From contig NZ_WITJ01000009.1 in NCBI RefSeq assembly GCF_009601015.1, positions 1 to 64,000 on the forward strand: a DNA stretch of 64,000 bases, given 5' to 3'. Every line of letters begins with the position of its first letter. The stretch's first letter is position 1. This document shows positions 48,310-58,185 of the stretch, piece by piece. Below the pieces are notes generated by a model that made no database searches, was not told where the DNA came from, and saw nothing but the letters and a program-made list of their open reading frames with translations. The DNA comes from Lactococcus hircilactis (GTDB lineage: Bacteria > Bacillota > Bacilli > Lactobacillales > Streptococcaceae). A program made the translations under genes and the position numbers.

Positions 48310-50214
48310 ATGGGCAAAATTATTGAACTTGACGAAGCACTCGCCAATCAAATTGCTGCTGGAGAAGTTGTTGAACGCCCAGCTAGCGTAGTCAAAGAGT
48401 TGGTTGAAAATTCAATTGATGCAAAGAGTACAAAAATCACAATCATCATTGAAACATCAGGTCTAAAACGAATTGAAGTCATAGATAATGGAACAGGGAT
48501 CGAAAAATCGGACGTTTCCATGGCTCTAAAACGGCATGCAACCAGTAAAATCAAAGATAAAACCGATCTTTTTAGAATTCGAACCTTGGGGTTTCGCGGA
48601 GAAGCAATTCCGTCGATCGCATCTGTCAGCGATTTTACGATTGAGACCAGTGTTGAAAGCGAAAGTTCAGGAACAAAGCTCATCGCCAAAGGCGGCGTGA
48701 TTCAAAAAGTTGAGCCAACACTCAAACGACAAGGCACAAAAATTTCCGTTGAGAACCTCTTTTTCAACACACCTGCCCGACTGAAATACATCAAATCACT
48801 CCAAGCTGAACTGTCTCATATTACCGACATAATCAACCGACTCAGTCTCGCACATCCCAATATTGCTTTTCAACTGATCAATAACGATCACGAATTTCTA
48901 AAAACCAGTGGTTCTGGCGATTTAAAACAGGTCATCGCAGCGATTTATGGAGTCGTCCAGGCAAAAAAAATGCGAAAAATAGATACTCAAGATCTTGATT
49001 TTGAAGTGTCGGGATATGTGAGCTTGCCAGAACTCACACGTTCTAATCCAAATTATATTACTTTATTAGTAAATGGCAGATACATTAAAAACTTCTTATT
49101 AAGAAAAGCTGTTTTAGAAGGTTACAGCAATCGAATCATGGTTGGGCGCTTTCCATTCGCTGTGATTTCGATTCACATTGATCCACAACTCACCGATGTC
49201 AATGTCCATCCAACAAAACAAGAAATCCGTTTATCTAAAGAAAAGGAACTTATGGCTTTAATCTCAAAAGCGATAGCCTCGACACTGCTTGAAGGTGTTT
49301 TGATTCCAGAAGCGATTGAAGGGGCGAAAGAAAAAAATACCCCAGCAGCCACAGCAAAACACCCCTCCTTTTCTCAGCAATCGGCACTGTATTATGATAA
49401 AGAAAAAAGAGATTTCTTTATTAAAGAAGAAATAAATGAGAAACAATCATCCCAGATCACTTCTCCCACTTTATTTACTGAACGTGCTGAGGTCAATGAA
49501 TCCGTCCCTCTGATTGAAAAACGAGAAAAAACCGCCACGTCAGATGAACTCACCCCCACACAAGATTCAACCCATCAGCCGGTGATTACTCACTTCCCAG
49601 TACTTGAGTATTTAGCACAGTTTCATCGCACTTATCTTTTGTGTCAAGCACAAGAAGGGCTTTATATGATAGATCAGCATGCAGCTCAAGAGCGCATCAA
49701 GTACGAATACTGGAAAGATCGGATTGGTGAGGGAGCTATTGATCAGCAAATTTTATTGACCCCTTATTATTTCGATCTCCCAAGAGATGAGGCACTCTTG
49801 TTGTCTGAAAGAAAGGAAAAACTCCATGAAGCGGGTGTTTTCTTGGAAGAATACGGGGATACGACGTTTATTCTAAGAGAAAATCCAGTGTGGTTGAGAG
49901 AATCGGAGATTGAAAAAGTCATTTATGAGATGATAGATCGTGTGCTTTCATTTGATCAGTTCTCTTTAAAGGAGTATCGTCATGATTTAGCGGCAATGGT
50001 GGCCTGCAAGAGTTCGATTAAAGCAGGAGAGCCATTAGATGATCTATCAGCTAAACAGTTAATCCGTGATTTAGAAAAATGTGAAAATCCTTATTCTTGT
50101 GCACACGGAAGACCTACAATTCTTCATTTTTCAGAGACAGAAGTGCAAAAAATGTTTAGAAGAATACAAGAAACGCATCGCACCAAAGCAGCAAGTTGGA
50201 AAGATGAGCGTTAA
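48310..50214 (+). CDS. mutL: DNA mismatch repair protein MutL (endonuclease type)
   Basis: The 634-residue protein has the GHKL ATPase motifs [20 protein letters not shown] (about 12-31), DNGTGI, RHATSKI and [12 protein letters not shown], a variable linker, and the C-terminal dimerisation domain. [12 protein letters not shown] near residue 455 fits DQHA-x2-E-x4-E, the metal-binding endonuclease motif of MutL proteins in bacteria without MutH. ACGAGGAAACCGAA is the binding site. Confidence 0.96.
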   Translation: MGKIIELDEALANQIAAGEVVERPASVVKELVENSIDAKSTKITIIIETSGLKRIEVIDNGTGIEKSDVSMALKRHATSKIKDKTDLFRIRTLGFRGEAIPSIASVSDFTIETSVESESSGTKLIAKGGVIQKVEPTLKRQGTKISVENLFFNTPARLKYIKSLQAELSHITDIINRLSLAHPNIAFQLINNDHEFLKTSGSGDLKQVIAAIYGVVQAKKMRKIDTQDLDFEVSGYVSLPELTRSNPNYITLLVNGRYIKNFLLRKAVLEGYSNRIMVGRFPFAVISIHIDPQLTDVNVHPTKQEIRLSKEKELMALISKAIASTLLEGVLIPEAIEGAKEKNTPAATAKHPSFSQQSALYYDKEKRDFFIKEEINEKQSSQITSPTLFTERAEVNESVPLIEKREKTATSDELTPTQDSTHQPVITHFPVLEYLAQFHRTYLLCQAQEGLYMIDQHAAQERIKYEYWKDRIGEGAIDQQILLTPYYFDLPRDEALLLSERKEKLHEAGVFLEEYGDTTFILRENPVWLRESEIEKVIYEMIDRVLSFDQFSLKEYRHDLAAMVACKSSIKAGEPLDDLSAKQLIRDLEKCENPYSCAHGRPTILHFSETEVQKMFRRIQETHRTKAASWKDER

Positions 50215-50232
50215 AGAAATTAGAGAGAAAAA

Positions 50233-50823
50233 ATGTACGATTATTTTAATGGAAAATTAACAAAAATCAGTCCAACTTCTATTGTTGTTGAGACGCACTC
50301 CATTGGCTATTTGATCAATGTTGCGAATCCGTATGCTTGGTCAAGTTTGATGAACACCACAGTCAAAATATACGTTCATCAAGTGATTCGTGAAGACGCG
50401 CACACGCTTTTTGGTTTTGTTAGTGAAGCAGAAAAAGCACTCTTTTTGCGGTTGATTAGCGTTTCAGGAATCGGCCCAAAATCAGCACTTGCAATTATTG
50501 CAGCAAGTGATAATGAAGGATTGATTCAAGCAATAGATCATAGTGACATTACCTATTTGACAAAATTCCCTGGTGTTGGGAAAAAAACAGCGATGCAGAT
50601 GATTTTAGATTTAGAAGGAAAATTCGAAAAAATTGGAGCAGACGCACCTTCATTAGGGGATACACGTCACAACAATATTGCACTAGATGAAGCCATAGAA
50701 GCGCTTGTAGCACTGGGTTATAAAGCAACAGAATTAACAAAAATTAAAAAAACGTTAGAAACAAAAACAGACTTGACAAGTGAAGCATACATCAAACAAG
50801 CATTAAAATTAATGATGAAATAA
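50233..50823 (+). CDS. ruvA: Holliday junction DNA helicase subunit RuvA
   Basis: The 196-residue protein begins [20 protein letters not shown] with the OB-fold domain. Helix-hairpin-helix repeats follow ([17 protein letters not shown] and [16 protein letters not shown]), and then the C-terminal RuvB-contacting domain. It binds four-way junctions and loads RuvB. It follows mutL by 18 bases, with AGAGAGAAAAA before the ATG. Confidence 0.96.
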   Translation: MYDYFNGKLTKISPTSIVVETHSIGYLINVANPYAWSSLMNTTVKIYVHQVIREDAHTLFGFVSEAEKALFLRLISVSGIGPKSALAIIAASDNEGLIQAIDHSDITYLTKFPGVGKKTAMQMILDLEGKFEKIGADAPSLGDTRHNNIALDEAIEALVALGYKATELTKIKKTLETKTDLTSEAYIKQALKLMMK

Positions 50824-50859
50824 CGCACACTTTTTTTCTTGTGCTATAATAAAACTAAG

Positions 50860-51861
50860 ATGAATGATATTTTAAATAAAGAGCCGATGGGTGAAGAAGT
50901 AACGATGGAAAAATCACTCCGTCCGCAACTTTTTAGCCAATATATTGGACAAGACAAAGTTAAAGAACAATTAGAAATCTTTATTAAAGCCGCAAAATTA
51001 CGTGAAGAAGTGCTCGATCACGTTCTTTTGTTTGGCCCTCCAGGACTAGGAAAAACAACGATGGCGTTTGTGATTGCCAATGAACTTGGGGTTCACATCA
51101 AACAAACTGCTGGCCCTGCGATTGAGAAACCTGGCGATTTAGTTGCGATTTTAAATGAGCTAGAACCAGGGGATGTCCTTTTTATTGATGAGATTCACAG
51201 GCTTCCCATGCAGGTTGAAGAAATTTTGTACTCGGCGATGGAAGATTTTTACATCGACATTATGCTTGGTGCTGGAGATGGTTCGCGCTCGGTTCATTTA
51301 GACTTGCCACCATTTACCTTGGTTGGGGCAACGACGAGAGCTGGGATGTTGTCAAACCCTTTGCGCGCCCGCTTTGGGATTTCCAGTCACATGGAATATT
51401 ATCAAGAGCGTGATTTGGAAGAAATCGTCAAGCGGACAGCCGATATTTTTGAAGTCGAAGTCATTGATAATGCTGCTTTAGAGATTGCTTTACGGAGTCG
51501 CGGAACTCCCAGAATTGCCAATCGTCTGCTTAAACGCGTGCGTGATTTTGCCCAAATCATGGGCGATGGCCGTGTGGATAAAGCAATTACAGATAAGGCT
51601 CTGACGATTTTGGATGTGGACAATGAAGGATTGGATATTATTGATCAAAAAATCCTAAAAAATATGATAGAGATGTATCACGGCGGACCCGTCGGTTTAT
51701 CAACGATCGCAGTCAATATCGCAGAAGATCGTGAAACGATTGAAGACATGTATGAACCCTATCTCATCCAAAAAGGTTTTATCATGCGGACCAAGCAAGG
51801 AAGAAAAGCAACAAAACGTGCCTATGAACACTTAGGCTACCAATGGGATCATGAAGAATAA
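50860..51861 (+). CDS. ruvB: Holliday junction branch migration ATPase RuvB
   Basis: The 333-residue AAA+ protein has [20 protein letters not shown], Walker [13 protein letters not shown] (about 60-71), Walker B DEIHRL, and the C-terminal winged helix. TATAAT (50845-50850) ends nine bases before the ATG at 50860 and there is no binding site, so ruvB seems to have its own leaderless promoter. A later ATG (50887, giving [12 protein letters not shown]) is possible. A palindrome follows the stop after two bases. Confidence 0.95.
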   Translation: MNDILNKEPMGEEVTMEKSLRPQLFSQYIGQDKVKEQLEIFIKAAKLREEVLDHVLLFGPPGLGKTTMAFVIANELGVHIKQTAGPAIEKPGDLVAILNELEPGDVLFIDEIHRLPMQVEEILYSAMEDFYIDIMLGAGDGSRSVHLDLPPFTLVGATTRAGMLSNPLRARFGISSHMEYYQERDLEEIVKRTADIFEVEVIDNAALEIALRSRGTPRIANRLLKRVRDFAQIMGDGRVDKAITDKALTILDVDNEGLDIIDQKILKNMIEMYHGGPVGLSTIAVNIAEDRETIEDMYEPYLIQKGFIMRTKQGRKATKRAYEHLGYQWDHEE

Positions 51862-51863
51862 TC

Positions 51864-51879
51864 CTGTCAGTACTGACAG
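51864..51879. repeat. Palindrome CTGTCAGTACTGACAG
   Basis: Perfect copy three bases after the ruvB stop codon. Confidence 0.9.
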
Positions 51880-51918
51880 AAAATGAGTTGTCACGTTAAG
51901 AGCATAGATCAAAGCGTT

Positions 51919-51948
51919 CAAGTCACACACTGGTGTTGTGTGACTTTT
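51919..51948 (+). terminator. Hairpin terminator after ruvB
   Basis: AAGTCACACA...TTGTGTGACTTTTT. The remaining sequence to 52207 is AT-rich with several weak -10-like elements and no convincing gene; the longest start-to-stop frame seen is 17 codons. Confidence 0.8.
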
Positions 51949-52207
51949 TGAGTTTTAAATTTAATATAATCGATAAAATAAAAGTGAATAAGAATTAGAA
52001 TAAAAAAATGAACCTTATCATGAATGAAAAAGAAACAAAACAAACACTAAAAAAACGATAAAAAAGAGTAAAATAAATATAAAGGAAAAATTTGAACAAT
52101 GAGAGCAAAACATTGAGCAAATGGTGAGGTTTGCTTTTTGTTATTTTTTTTTCGTGATATTAGAAAATCGTCCCCATTTCATTACTTTATATTGAGAGGT
52201 AGATCTA

Positions 52208-53371
52208 ATGAAAGATTTTAAATTTGAATTAAAAAAGTTTATCTTAAACAAGAAAAACAGGTACATATTAGTATTGATTTCTGCAATAATTGTAGGTTAC
52301 AGCACTTATGCCACGATTTCTTTTACGTCTCTTTTTAGTAATAATACCGCATCACTTCTCCAAGATGTACAAGATAACGAAAAATCAGTTCAGGATAACA
52401 TTAAAAATAATGAGGATATTTTAAAAGATGCGAAAACAAGCGCAGCGCGTGATCAACTGAATGATACACTAAACTATTATAAAGAACAGAATATCATTTA
52501 TGAAAAACAAGTCACAGCGCTCAATGCTAATCATATCAATGAATATTTTCGTTTGCAAAAGAAAGTGGATCAACTTCTCTTAAATGCAGAAAATGGTCAG
52601 GATAAGGCGCTGAAACAGGAAATTAAATATATAACGACGGTACAAGAGCGACATTTGAATTTTGAAGTCATGGCGTCGATGCAATCTCATGCGTTTGGAA
52701 ATTTTCATCAGCAATTCATTCCGATTTTATCCAGCAGTTTATTTATTGTCTTATTTTCTTCTATGATTTCAATTCTTGTTGCGAGTGGTTATGAATCTAA
52801 AGAAAATAGATTTTATCGATTTGCAGGAATTGATTTGCGAAAAAATCTTTTGATAAAAGTTTTATCTGGTACTTTAGCGACATTTGCTTGGATTTTGCTC
52901 TCAAGCATTGTATATTTTCTGATTATTGGTGTTGTCAATGGTTTTGGGGCTTGGAATTATCCAGCCTATCTTGGCAATGTAGATTTTATGAGATTTACTC
53001 TCACTAACATCACAATTGCAAATGGAATACTGGATTTAGGAAGTGTTTTTTATTTATTCTTTGTCATTTTATTTCTCGCTTCATTAGGTGCTTTGATTTC
53101 TGTTTTTGTCAAGCGCAGTATGGTTGTTGTGGGAGTTATTGCTCTATTTGTTATGGGATATTCAATGATAGGAAAAGTTTCGTGGATCATTTCAATAAAG
53201 CGATTTATTCCATTTTCTTATTTTGAACCACTTAAACTTTTTGGGAATCCGACGGATTTGTTTGGTCGCTATTCTTTAGTGGTTGGAGCCAGTTATCTCT
53301 TTGTTTTAAGTGCACTTTTCTTGAGCATTTCTATCTTCGTTCTTAAAAACCAAAAAATAAGGAGCGTCTAA
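52208..53371 (+). CDS. ABC transporter permease (ABC-2 type)
   Basis: The 387-residue protein has an N-terminal membrane segment (YILVLISAIIVGYSTYATIS), a long extracytoplasmic coiled region (about 45-165), and five further segments clustered after residue 175. This is the layout of permeases in small two-component exporters for peptides or bacteriocin self-protection. It overlaps the ATPase gene by one base. TTGAGAGGTAGATCTA gives the binding site. Substrate unknown. Confidence 0.8.
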   Translation: MKDFKFELKKFILNKKNRYILVLISAIIVGYSTYATISFTSLFSNNTASLLQDVQDNEKSVQDNIKNNEDILKDAKTSAARDQLNDTLNYYKEQNIIYEKQVTALNANHINEYFRLQKKVDQLLLNAENGQDKALKQEIKYITTVQERHLNFEVMASMQSHAFGNFHQQFIPILSSSLFIVLFSSMISILVASGYESKENRFYRFAGIDLRKNLLIKVLSGTLATFAWILLSSIVYFLIIGVVNGFGAWNYPAYLGNVDFMRFTLTNITIANGILDLGSVFYLFFVILFLASLGALISVFVKRSMVVVGVIALFVMGYSMIGKVSWIISIKRFIPFSYFEPLKLFGNPTDLFGRYSLVVGASYLFVLSALFLSISIFVLKNQKIRSV

Positions 53372-53988
53372 TGGGATTAAAAATAAAAAATTTAAAGATT
53401 CCAGATATTTCACCACTTGATTTTGAGATTGTCGAAAATGGACTGTATGGTGTGATTGGGCGAAATGGTATTGGGAAAAGCACTCTTTTTGGAATTCTTT
53501 CAGGTGAGATTGGATTTTCCCAAGGAAAAATTGAAAGTGGTCGTGTCGCTTATCTTCCTGATGTAGAATCGTTTGAAGAAAGTTTAAAAATGAAAGATTA
53601 TTTTGAACTTTTAAAAACAAAAGAAAAAGACAAGGCAAAAGCATTAGTCAGCATTTTCGGTGCTGACACATTTCAGAAAAAGAGAATCGGTCAATTTTCT
53701 TTGGGCATGAAACAACTTTTTGCGACAATTTTGTCTTTTTCAATAGATTGTGACCTCCTGATTATTGACGAGCTGTTTAGTGGACTTGATGTTTCAAAAA
53801 AAGCTTTAGTGTATGAAGAAGTCAAAAAAGTTGTCCAAGAAAAAATTGTTCTTTTAACTTCACACAATCTCAAAGAAATCGAACATTTTTGCAATCAAAC
53901 CTATCTCTTATCTGAGTCTGGACTTAATTTAGTCACTGATTTTGACGAAGCGGCCAAAGAAATTGGCTATATGGATGTGTTTTTTTGA
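53371..53988 (+). CDS. ABC transporter ATP-binding protein
   Basis: The 205-residue protein is short for the class but complete: Walker A GRNGIGKST (about 31-39), signature FSLGMKQLF (about 110) and Walker B LLIIDELFSGLD (about 127-138), then the H-loop LTSHNLKEIEHF. It is coupled to the permease by a one-base overlap and followed by a 54-residue ORF. Confidence 0.9.
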   Translation: MGLKIKNLKIPDISPLDFEIVENGLYGVIGRNGIGKSTLFGILSGEIGFSQGKIESGRVAYLPDVESFEESLKMKDYFELLKTKEKDKAKALVSIFGADTFQKKRIGQFSLGMKQLFATILSFSIDCDLLIIDELFSGLDVSKKALVYEEVKKVVQEKIVLLTSHNLKEIEHFCNQTYLLSESGLNLVTDFDEAAKEIGYMDVFF

Positions 53989-53999
53989 AAGGAGAAATC

Positions 54000-54164
54000 A
54001 TGTCAGTCATTACACCCGTACCTCAGCCTAAAAGTGATATTTTTAGGGAGGTTGAACAACTCCAAAATGCTTTTAAAAATAGTGAAAGTAAAGTTTGGAT
54101 TGATCCGAATAAAAAGTATAAAAAATTAAAGGAATCAAAGAAAAAAACTCAACAAAAAGATTAG
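54000..54164 (+). CDS. Small lysine-rich protein at the end of the ABC operon (54 aa)
   Basis: ATG at 54000 after GAAAGGAG encodes 54 residues, MSVITPVPQPKSDIFREVEQ..., ending in KKYKKLKESKKKTQQKD. It begins 11 bases after the ATPase stop with an excellent binding site, so it is very likely translated. No signal peptide or double-Gly leader is evident, so it does not look like a classical bacteriocin. Function unknown. Confidence 0.6.
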   Translation: MSVITPVPQPKSDIFREVEQLQNAFKNSESKVWIDPNKKYKKLKESKKKTQQKD

Positions 54165-54210
54165 CGTGAAACGCTTCATTAAAGGATCAAATAACCGCGT
54201 ATGATGTCAA

Positions 54211-54250
54211 TAAAAAAACTTGCCAAAGATTTGAACAGGTTTTTTTATTT
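54211..54250 (+). terminator. Terminator of the ABC operon
   Basis: AAAAAAACTTG...CAGGTTTTTTT hairpin with long loop. Confidence 0.7.
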
Positions 54251-54343
54251 TTGAAGTATTGACAGTATTATCTGATGAAATAGGGTATAATAGAACGAGT
54301 GAGCAAAATTTGTGATTGATAATGAGTTAAAGTAAAGGGATTT

Positions 54344-54820
54344 ATGGAAAAAATAGTATTTGTTTGTTTAGGAAATATTTGTCGGAGTCCAATGGCAGAA
54401 TTTATCATGAAAGAGATGGTAAATAAGGCAGGACTGGCATCAACTGTTCATATTGAGAGTCGGGCGACGTCTTCTTGGGAGGATGGGAATCCCGTTCATT
54501 CTGGGACTCAAAAGCAGCTTGAGGAGCATCAGATTACTTTTGATGAGCAAAAGCGAAGCCAAAAAATGAAGCGGGAAGATTATTATGCTTTTGATAAAAT
54601 CATTGCGATGGATGAAGCTAATATGGAGGCACTTAAAAAAAGAGCGCCAGAAAAAACGAGTCAGAAAATTGGCATGCTTTTAGATCAAGGCGTTCCAGAT
54701 CCGTGGTTTACAGGTGATTTTCAAGAAACGTATCAGTTGATTAAGAGCGGATGCGAGAGCTTGTTACATGAAATGATCGAAATAACAGAGAAAAAATCAA
54801 AAAAATACGGGTTAATGTGA
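54344..54820 (+). CDS. Low-molecular-weight protein-tyrosine phosphatase
   Basis: The 158-residue protein starts MEKIVFVCLGNICRSPMAEF with the CX5R active-site loop (CLGNICR, residues 8-14) and has the general-acid Asp in VPDPWF near residue 125. It removes phosphate from tyrosine; partners are unknown and no exopolysaccharide or BY-kinase genes adjoin it. Its stop codon lies within the GlnR box of the next gene. Confidence 0.92.
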   Translation: MEKIVFVCLGNICRSPMAEFIMKEMVNKAGLASTVHIESRATSSWEDGNPVHSGTQKQLEEHQITFDEQKRSQKMKREDYYAFDKIIAMDEANMEALKKRAPEKTSQKIGMLLDQGVPDPWFTGDFQETYQLIKSGCESLLHEMIEITEKKSKKYGLM

Positions 54821-54832
54821 TAAAATCTAACA
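54816..54832. promoter_or_regulatory. GlnR operator
   Basis: TGTGA-TAAAATC-TAACA (54816-54832) matches the GlnR/TnrA consensus TGTNA-N7-TNACA exactly, eight bases upstream of the -35 of glnR, and overlaps the phosphatase stop codon. Confidence 0.85.
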
Positions 54833-54839
54833 TCGGGAC

Positions 54840-54868
54840 TTGACAGTTAGGAATTCAAAGCTTATAAT
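54840..54868 (+). promoter_or_regulatory. glnRA promoter
   Basis: TTGACA (54840-54845), 17 bases, TATAAT (54863-54868): a perfect consensus promoter. Confidence 0.9.
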
Positions 54869-54891
54869 AAACGACATGGAGGGTTAAAAGA

Positions 54892-55260
54892 TTGAAAGAA
54901 CGCGAATTGAGACGATCAATGGCAGTTTTACCGATTGGAACGGTGATGAAACTGACGGACTTATCGGCGAGACAGATTCGTTACTATGAGGAGCAACGTC
55001 TTATTTCTCCTGAGCGAAATGAGGGAAATAGGCGAATGTACTCATTGAGTGATATTGACGTGCTTTTTGAAATCAGCGATTTGCTTTCTGAGGGGAATAA
55101 TATCGCTGAGGTGAAACAGATTTTTGCAAAACAAAAAGCAAAAAAAGCACGCACGCTTTCGATTAACGAAGTTCATGCTGCTTTGGAAAATGAGTTTGCT
55201 CAACAAGGCCGTTTTAACAATCAAACTAACGCTCTACCTTTTAGTCAACCGAGGATGTAG
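54892..55260 (+). CDS. glnR: Nitrogen regulator GlnR
   Basis: The 122-residue MerR-family protein has VMKLTDLSARQIRYYEEQRL and ISPERNEGNRRMYSLSDIDV (about residues 20-60), then a C-terminal regulatory tail. It represses glnRA and other nitrogen genes when glutamine is plentiful, helped by feedback-inhibited GlnA. The TTG start after GGAGGG is favoured. It is followed by glnA in the usual order, and a consensus GlnR box lies in its own promoter. Confidence 0.95.
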   Translation: MKERELRRSMAVLPIGTVMKLTDLSARQIRYYEEQRLISPERNEGNRRMYSLSDIDVLFEISDLLSEGNNIAEVKQIFAKQKAKKARTLSINEVHAALENEFAQQGRFNNQTNALPFSQPRM

Positions 55261-55315
55261 AACACGTTTTAGAGGTAACATTCTGCATCACAATTAAAAA
55301 AATAGGAGTATTTCT

Positions 55316-56656
55316 ATGACAATTACAGCAGCAGACATCCGTCGCGATGTGAAAGAAAAAGACATCAAATTTTTACGCTTAATGTTTACCGATATCCTCG
55401 GCACACTTAAAAATGTTGAAGTCCCTGCAACAGATGAACAATTGGATAAGCTTTTTGAAAACAAAATGATGTTTGATGGATCATCCATCGAAGGATTTGT
55501 CCGGATTAATGAATCTGACATGTACCTTTATCCAGACTTGGACACTTGGATTGTTTTTCCTTGGGGAGATGAGTATGGTAAAGTGGCTGGCGTGATTTGT
55601 GATGTTTACACACCAGAAGGAGAACCGTTTGCAGGTGATCCACGTGGGGTATTGAAACGCAACCTCAAGAAAATGGAAGATGCTGGATTTGCAAGTTTTA
55701 ACCTTGGCCCAGAACCAGAGTTTTTCCTCTTTAAATTAAATGAAAATAGTGAGCCAACGCTTGAAGTGAACGACAAAGGTGGATATTTTGACCTTGCTCC
55801 AACAGATCTCGCAGGGAACACACGTCGTGAAATCGTTAATGTTTTGACTGGACTTGGTTTTGAAGTTGAAGCTTCTCACCACGAAGTCGCTGTTGGACAA
55901 CACGAAATTGATTTCAAATATGCGAATGCACTCAAAGCTTGCGATAACATCCAACTTTTCAAATTGGTTGTCAAAACCATTGCGCGTAAACATGGACTTC
56001 ATGCAACGTTCATGGCAAAACCAAAATTTGGAATTAATGGCTCAGGAATGCACTGCAATATGTCATTGTTTGATGCTGAAGGACAAAATGTTTTTGCAGA
56101 TCCAGCAGGAGATTTGGGACTTTCAGATGTTGCGCATAGCTTTATTGCTGGACTTTTGAAACACGCATATAATTTTACGGCCATCACAAATCCAACAGTC
56201 AACAGCTACAAACGCTTAGTTCCAGGATATGAAGCTCCTGTTTATGTTGCTTGGGCTGGACGTAACCGCTCACCACTCATTCGTGTTCCTGCTTCTCGCG
56301 GAATGTCCACACGTGTTGAACTTCGTGCAGTTGATCCAACAGCAAATCCATATCTTGCCCTTGCAGTCTTACTTGCTTCAGGTCTTGATGGGGTTAAAAA
56401 TAATTTGGAAGCTCCAGAAGCAATTGAATCTAATATCTATGTGATGACAGAAGAAGAACGTAAAGCTCATGGAATTACTGATTTACCATCAACATTGCAT
56501 AATGCTGTCAAAGCATTGCGTGAAGATGATGTTGTTATTGAAGCTTTAGGAAATCACGTTTTGACAAGTTTTGTTGAAGCGAAGAAGATTGAATGGGCGT
56601 CTTATGCACAATTTGTCACACAATGGGAAATTGATAATTACTTGGAACTTTATTAA
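55316..56656 (+). CDS. glnA: Glutamine synthetase type I
   Basis: The 446-residue enzyme has the metal and substrate motifs [10 protein letters not shown] (about 125-134), [28 protein letters not shown] and [13 protein letters not shown]. No adenylylation Tyr motif (KINLYDLP type) is visible near the C-terminus, consistent with the GS-I-alpha group controlled by feedback and GlnR. It forms dodecamers and makes glutamine from glutamate and ammonia. AATAGGAGTATTTCT precedes the ATG. Confidence 0.97.
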   Translation: MTITAADIRRDVKEKDIKFLRLMFTDILGTLKNVEVPATDEQLDKLFENKMMFDGSSIEGFVRINESDMYLYPDLDTWIVFPWGDEYGKVAGVICDVYTPEGEPFAGDPRGVLKRNLKKMEDAGFASFNLGPEPEFFLFKLNENSEPTLEVNDKGGYFDLAPTDLAGNTRREIVNVLTGLGFEVEASHHEVAVGQHEIDFKYANALKACDNIQLFKLVVKTIARKHGLHATFMAKPKFGINGSGMHCNMSLFDAEGQNVFADPAGDLGLSDVAHSFIAGLLKHAYNFTAITNPTVNSYKRLVPGYEAPVYVAWAGRNRSPLIRVPASRGMSTRVELRAVDPTANPYLALAVLLASGLDGVKNNLEAPEAIESNIYVMTEEERKAHGITDLPSTLHNAVKALREDDVVIEALGNHVLTSFVEAKKIEWASYAQFVTQWEIDNYLELY

Positions 56657-56681
56657 GAGAAATCTACTGATTTTTTAACTG

Positions 56682-56710
56682 AAAAAAGCACTGAAAAGTG
56701 TTTTTTTGTT
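56682..56710 (+). terminator. Terminator of glnRA
   Basis: AAAAAAGCACT-GAAA-AGTGTTTTTTTG. Confidence 0.8.
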
Positions 56711-56791
56711 TTTTGAGACAGTTTTTTTGAATTTTTGAGGGTTATTCGTTAAAATGAGAGAAAGAATGATTTTAGAAAGCGGATACGAAAA

Positions 56792-57247
56792 ATGAGTGAG
56801 AAAGAACGTTTGAAAAATTCACTTTTGAATTTGGAATATGGGAAAGTGGCAGTTCTTGCCATGGTGGAACGCGGTGTTTATGCTGATTCTGAGGATCGTT
56901 TTGATTTTAAGGAAGAAGAATGTGCTTGGAAAATTCAAGCTAAAGTCGTGACAGATTTGGCTATGGAAGTGAAAAAGGCAGATGAAGACGTGTTGATTAT
57001 TGGCCGTAAAGAGGAAGAAAAAGCGTTAGGACAGGCGGATTTTGAGTCTTTTATTGCGCAATTGAAGGGAGAAAAACACTTGGTTTTTATTGAGTGCCTT
57101 TCACTTGGAACGACTGAAATTAAAGGAATTCTGAATCAATTACTTGAAAAAAAGAAATTTGCGACGACGAAACTTGTGCTTTTGGATTTGCCGACGATTG
57201 AATATATGACTTTGCGGGATGCTTTTCATGACGTGATCGCATTTTAA
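56792..57247 (+). CDS. YueI family protein (DUF1694)
   Basis: The 151-residue protein matches YueI: LLNLEYGKVAVLAMVERGVY replaces the usual start, followed by CAWKIQAKVVTDLAMEVK and KLVLLDLPTIEYMTLRDAFH. Alternating helices and strands suggest a small globular cytoplasmic protein, function unknown. It is a single-gene unit between glnA and the convergent chorismate mutase gene. Confidence 0.7.
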   Translation: MSEKERLKNSLLNLEYGKVAVLAMVERGVYADSEDRFDFKEEECAWKIQAKVVTDLAMEVKKADEDVLIIGRKEEEKALGQADFESFIAQLKGEKHLVFIECLSLGTTEIKGILNQLLEKKKFATTKLVLLDLPTIEYMTLRDAFHDVIAF

Positions 57248-57250
57248 TCA

Positions 57251-57288
57251 AAAAAACGTGTACCGATTTTTCGGGAAACACGTTTTTT
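57251..57288. terminator. Bidirectional terminator
   Basis: AAAAAACGTGT...AACACGTTTTTT between convergent yueI and the chorismate mutase gene. Confidence 0.85.
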
Positions 57289-57556
57289 ATTTTTTTAAAA
57301 AGTCATTTTGGAATTGGCGAGAGTGTGCCATGAGATCTTTGTAGGTGCTGACAATCGTTTGAGTATAGGTTTTATTTTTGACACGGTCAGCAACTTTGTC
57401 AAGGACGACTTGTTCGCGTGCTGGATCAAAAACAATGGCGTGGTGTTCTTTTTTGAATTCTGCTATTTTTAAAACAAGCGCCATCCGTTGTTCCAAAAGG
57501 GCTGTCAGTGCTTGGTCGGTTTCGTCGATTTGAGTTCTAATTTCTTCTAAGTTCAT
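57287..57556 (-). CDS. Chorismate mutase, AroQ type
   Basis: The ATG at 57556 gives 89 residues, MNLEEIRTQIDETDQALTAL followed by LEQRMALVLKIAEFKKEH, the AroQ helical fold with the catalytic Arg and Lys pattern (R in EQRM, K in AEFKK). It converts chorismate to prephenate for Phe and Tyr. A minus-strand TATAAT (57564-57569) ends seven bases before the ATG and no binding site is present, so it is probably leaderless. Divergent from the GNAT gene. Confidence 0.88.
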   Translation of the reverse strand: MNLEEIRTQIDETDQALTALLEQRMALVLKIAEFKKEHHAIVFDPAREQVVLDKVADRVKNKTYTQTIVSTYKDLMAHSRQFQNDFLKK

Positions 57557-57615
57557 GGTTTTAATTATATCAGAATTAGTGAGAAAAGTGTATAATATTC
57601 TTGAAAGGAAATGCA

Positions 57616-58086
57616 ATGAAAATTAGAAAAGCTCAAGAAAAAGACATTCCCCAACTTTTGTCATTACTGACAGAAATTGCGCGCTATCATTATGAGAGAA
57701 GACCAGATGTTTTTTTGGGGTCTGGCATAAAATATACAGCAGAATTACTCAAGGAAATGATTGTCAGTGCTGACAGCCCGATCTTTGTTGCGGTAAATGA
57801 AAAAGATGAGGTGTTGGGATATGCCATGGTTCAGATTAAAATACGCACGGATCACCCTGTTCTCGCACCGTATCGCATCCTTTATTTGGATGATTTGTGC
57901 GTGGATGAAAAAGCGAGAAAATTAGGAATCGGAAGCCAGCTGATGGCGTTTCTAAAAACGTTTGCAGTGTCTGAGCGGTGTAGTCGAATCGAATTGAATG
58001 TTTGGGAATTTCCAGATTCTGCTTTGCACTTTTATGAAGAAAATGGCTTCCAAACCCAACGGCGGGAACTGGAATTTTGGTTATGA
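57616..58086 (+). CDS. GNAT family N-acetyltransferase
   Basis: The ATG at 57616 after TTGAAAGGAAATGCA gives 156 residues. KARKLGIGSQLMAFLKTFA (about 101-119) holds the acetyl-CoA-binding motif A and NVWEFPDSALHFYEENGF the motif B. Substrate unknown. The palindrome variant GTCAGTGCTGAC lies at 57773-57784 (read VSADS), and a degenerate copy, GTCATTACTGAC, near 57660. Confidence 0.88.
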   Translation: MKIRKAQEKDIPQLLSLLTEIARYHYERRPDVFLGSGIKYTAELLKEMIVSADSPIFVAVNEKDEVLGYAMVQIKIRTDHPVLAPYRILYLDDLCVDEKARKLGIGSQLMAFLKTFAVSERCSRIELNVWEFPDSALHFYEENGFQTQRRELEFWL

Positions 58087-58111
58087 AAACTTGAATCATT
58101 CAAGTTTTTTA
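58086..58111 (+). terminator. Terminator of the GNAT gene
   Basis: AAAACTTGA-ATCA-TTCAAGTTTTTT. Confidence 0.8.
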
Positions 58112-58185
58112 GTATTTGACAATATTAAGTAGTGGTGGTATACTAAAAAGTGTAAGTTATAATAGAGAAAGTTAGGAAAATAAAT

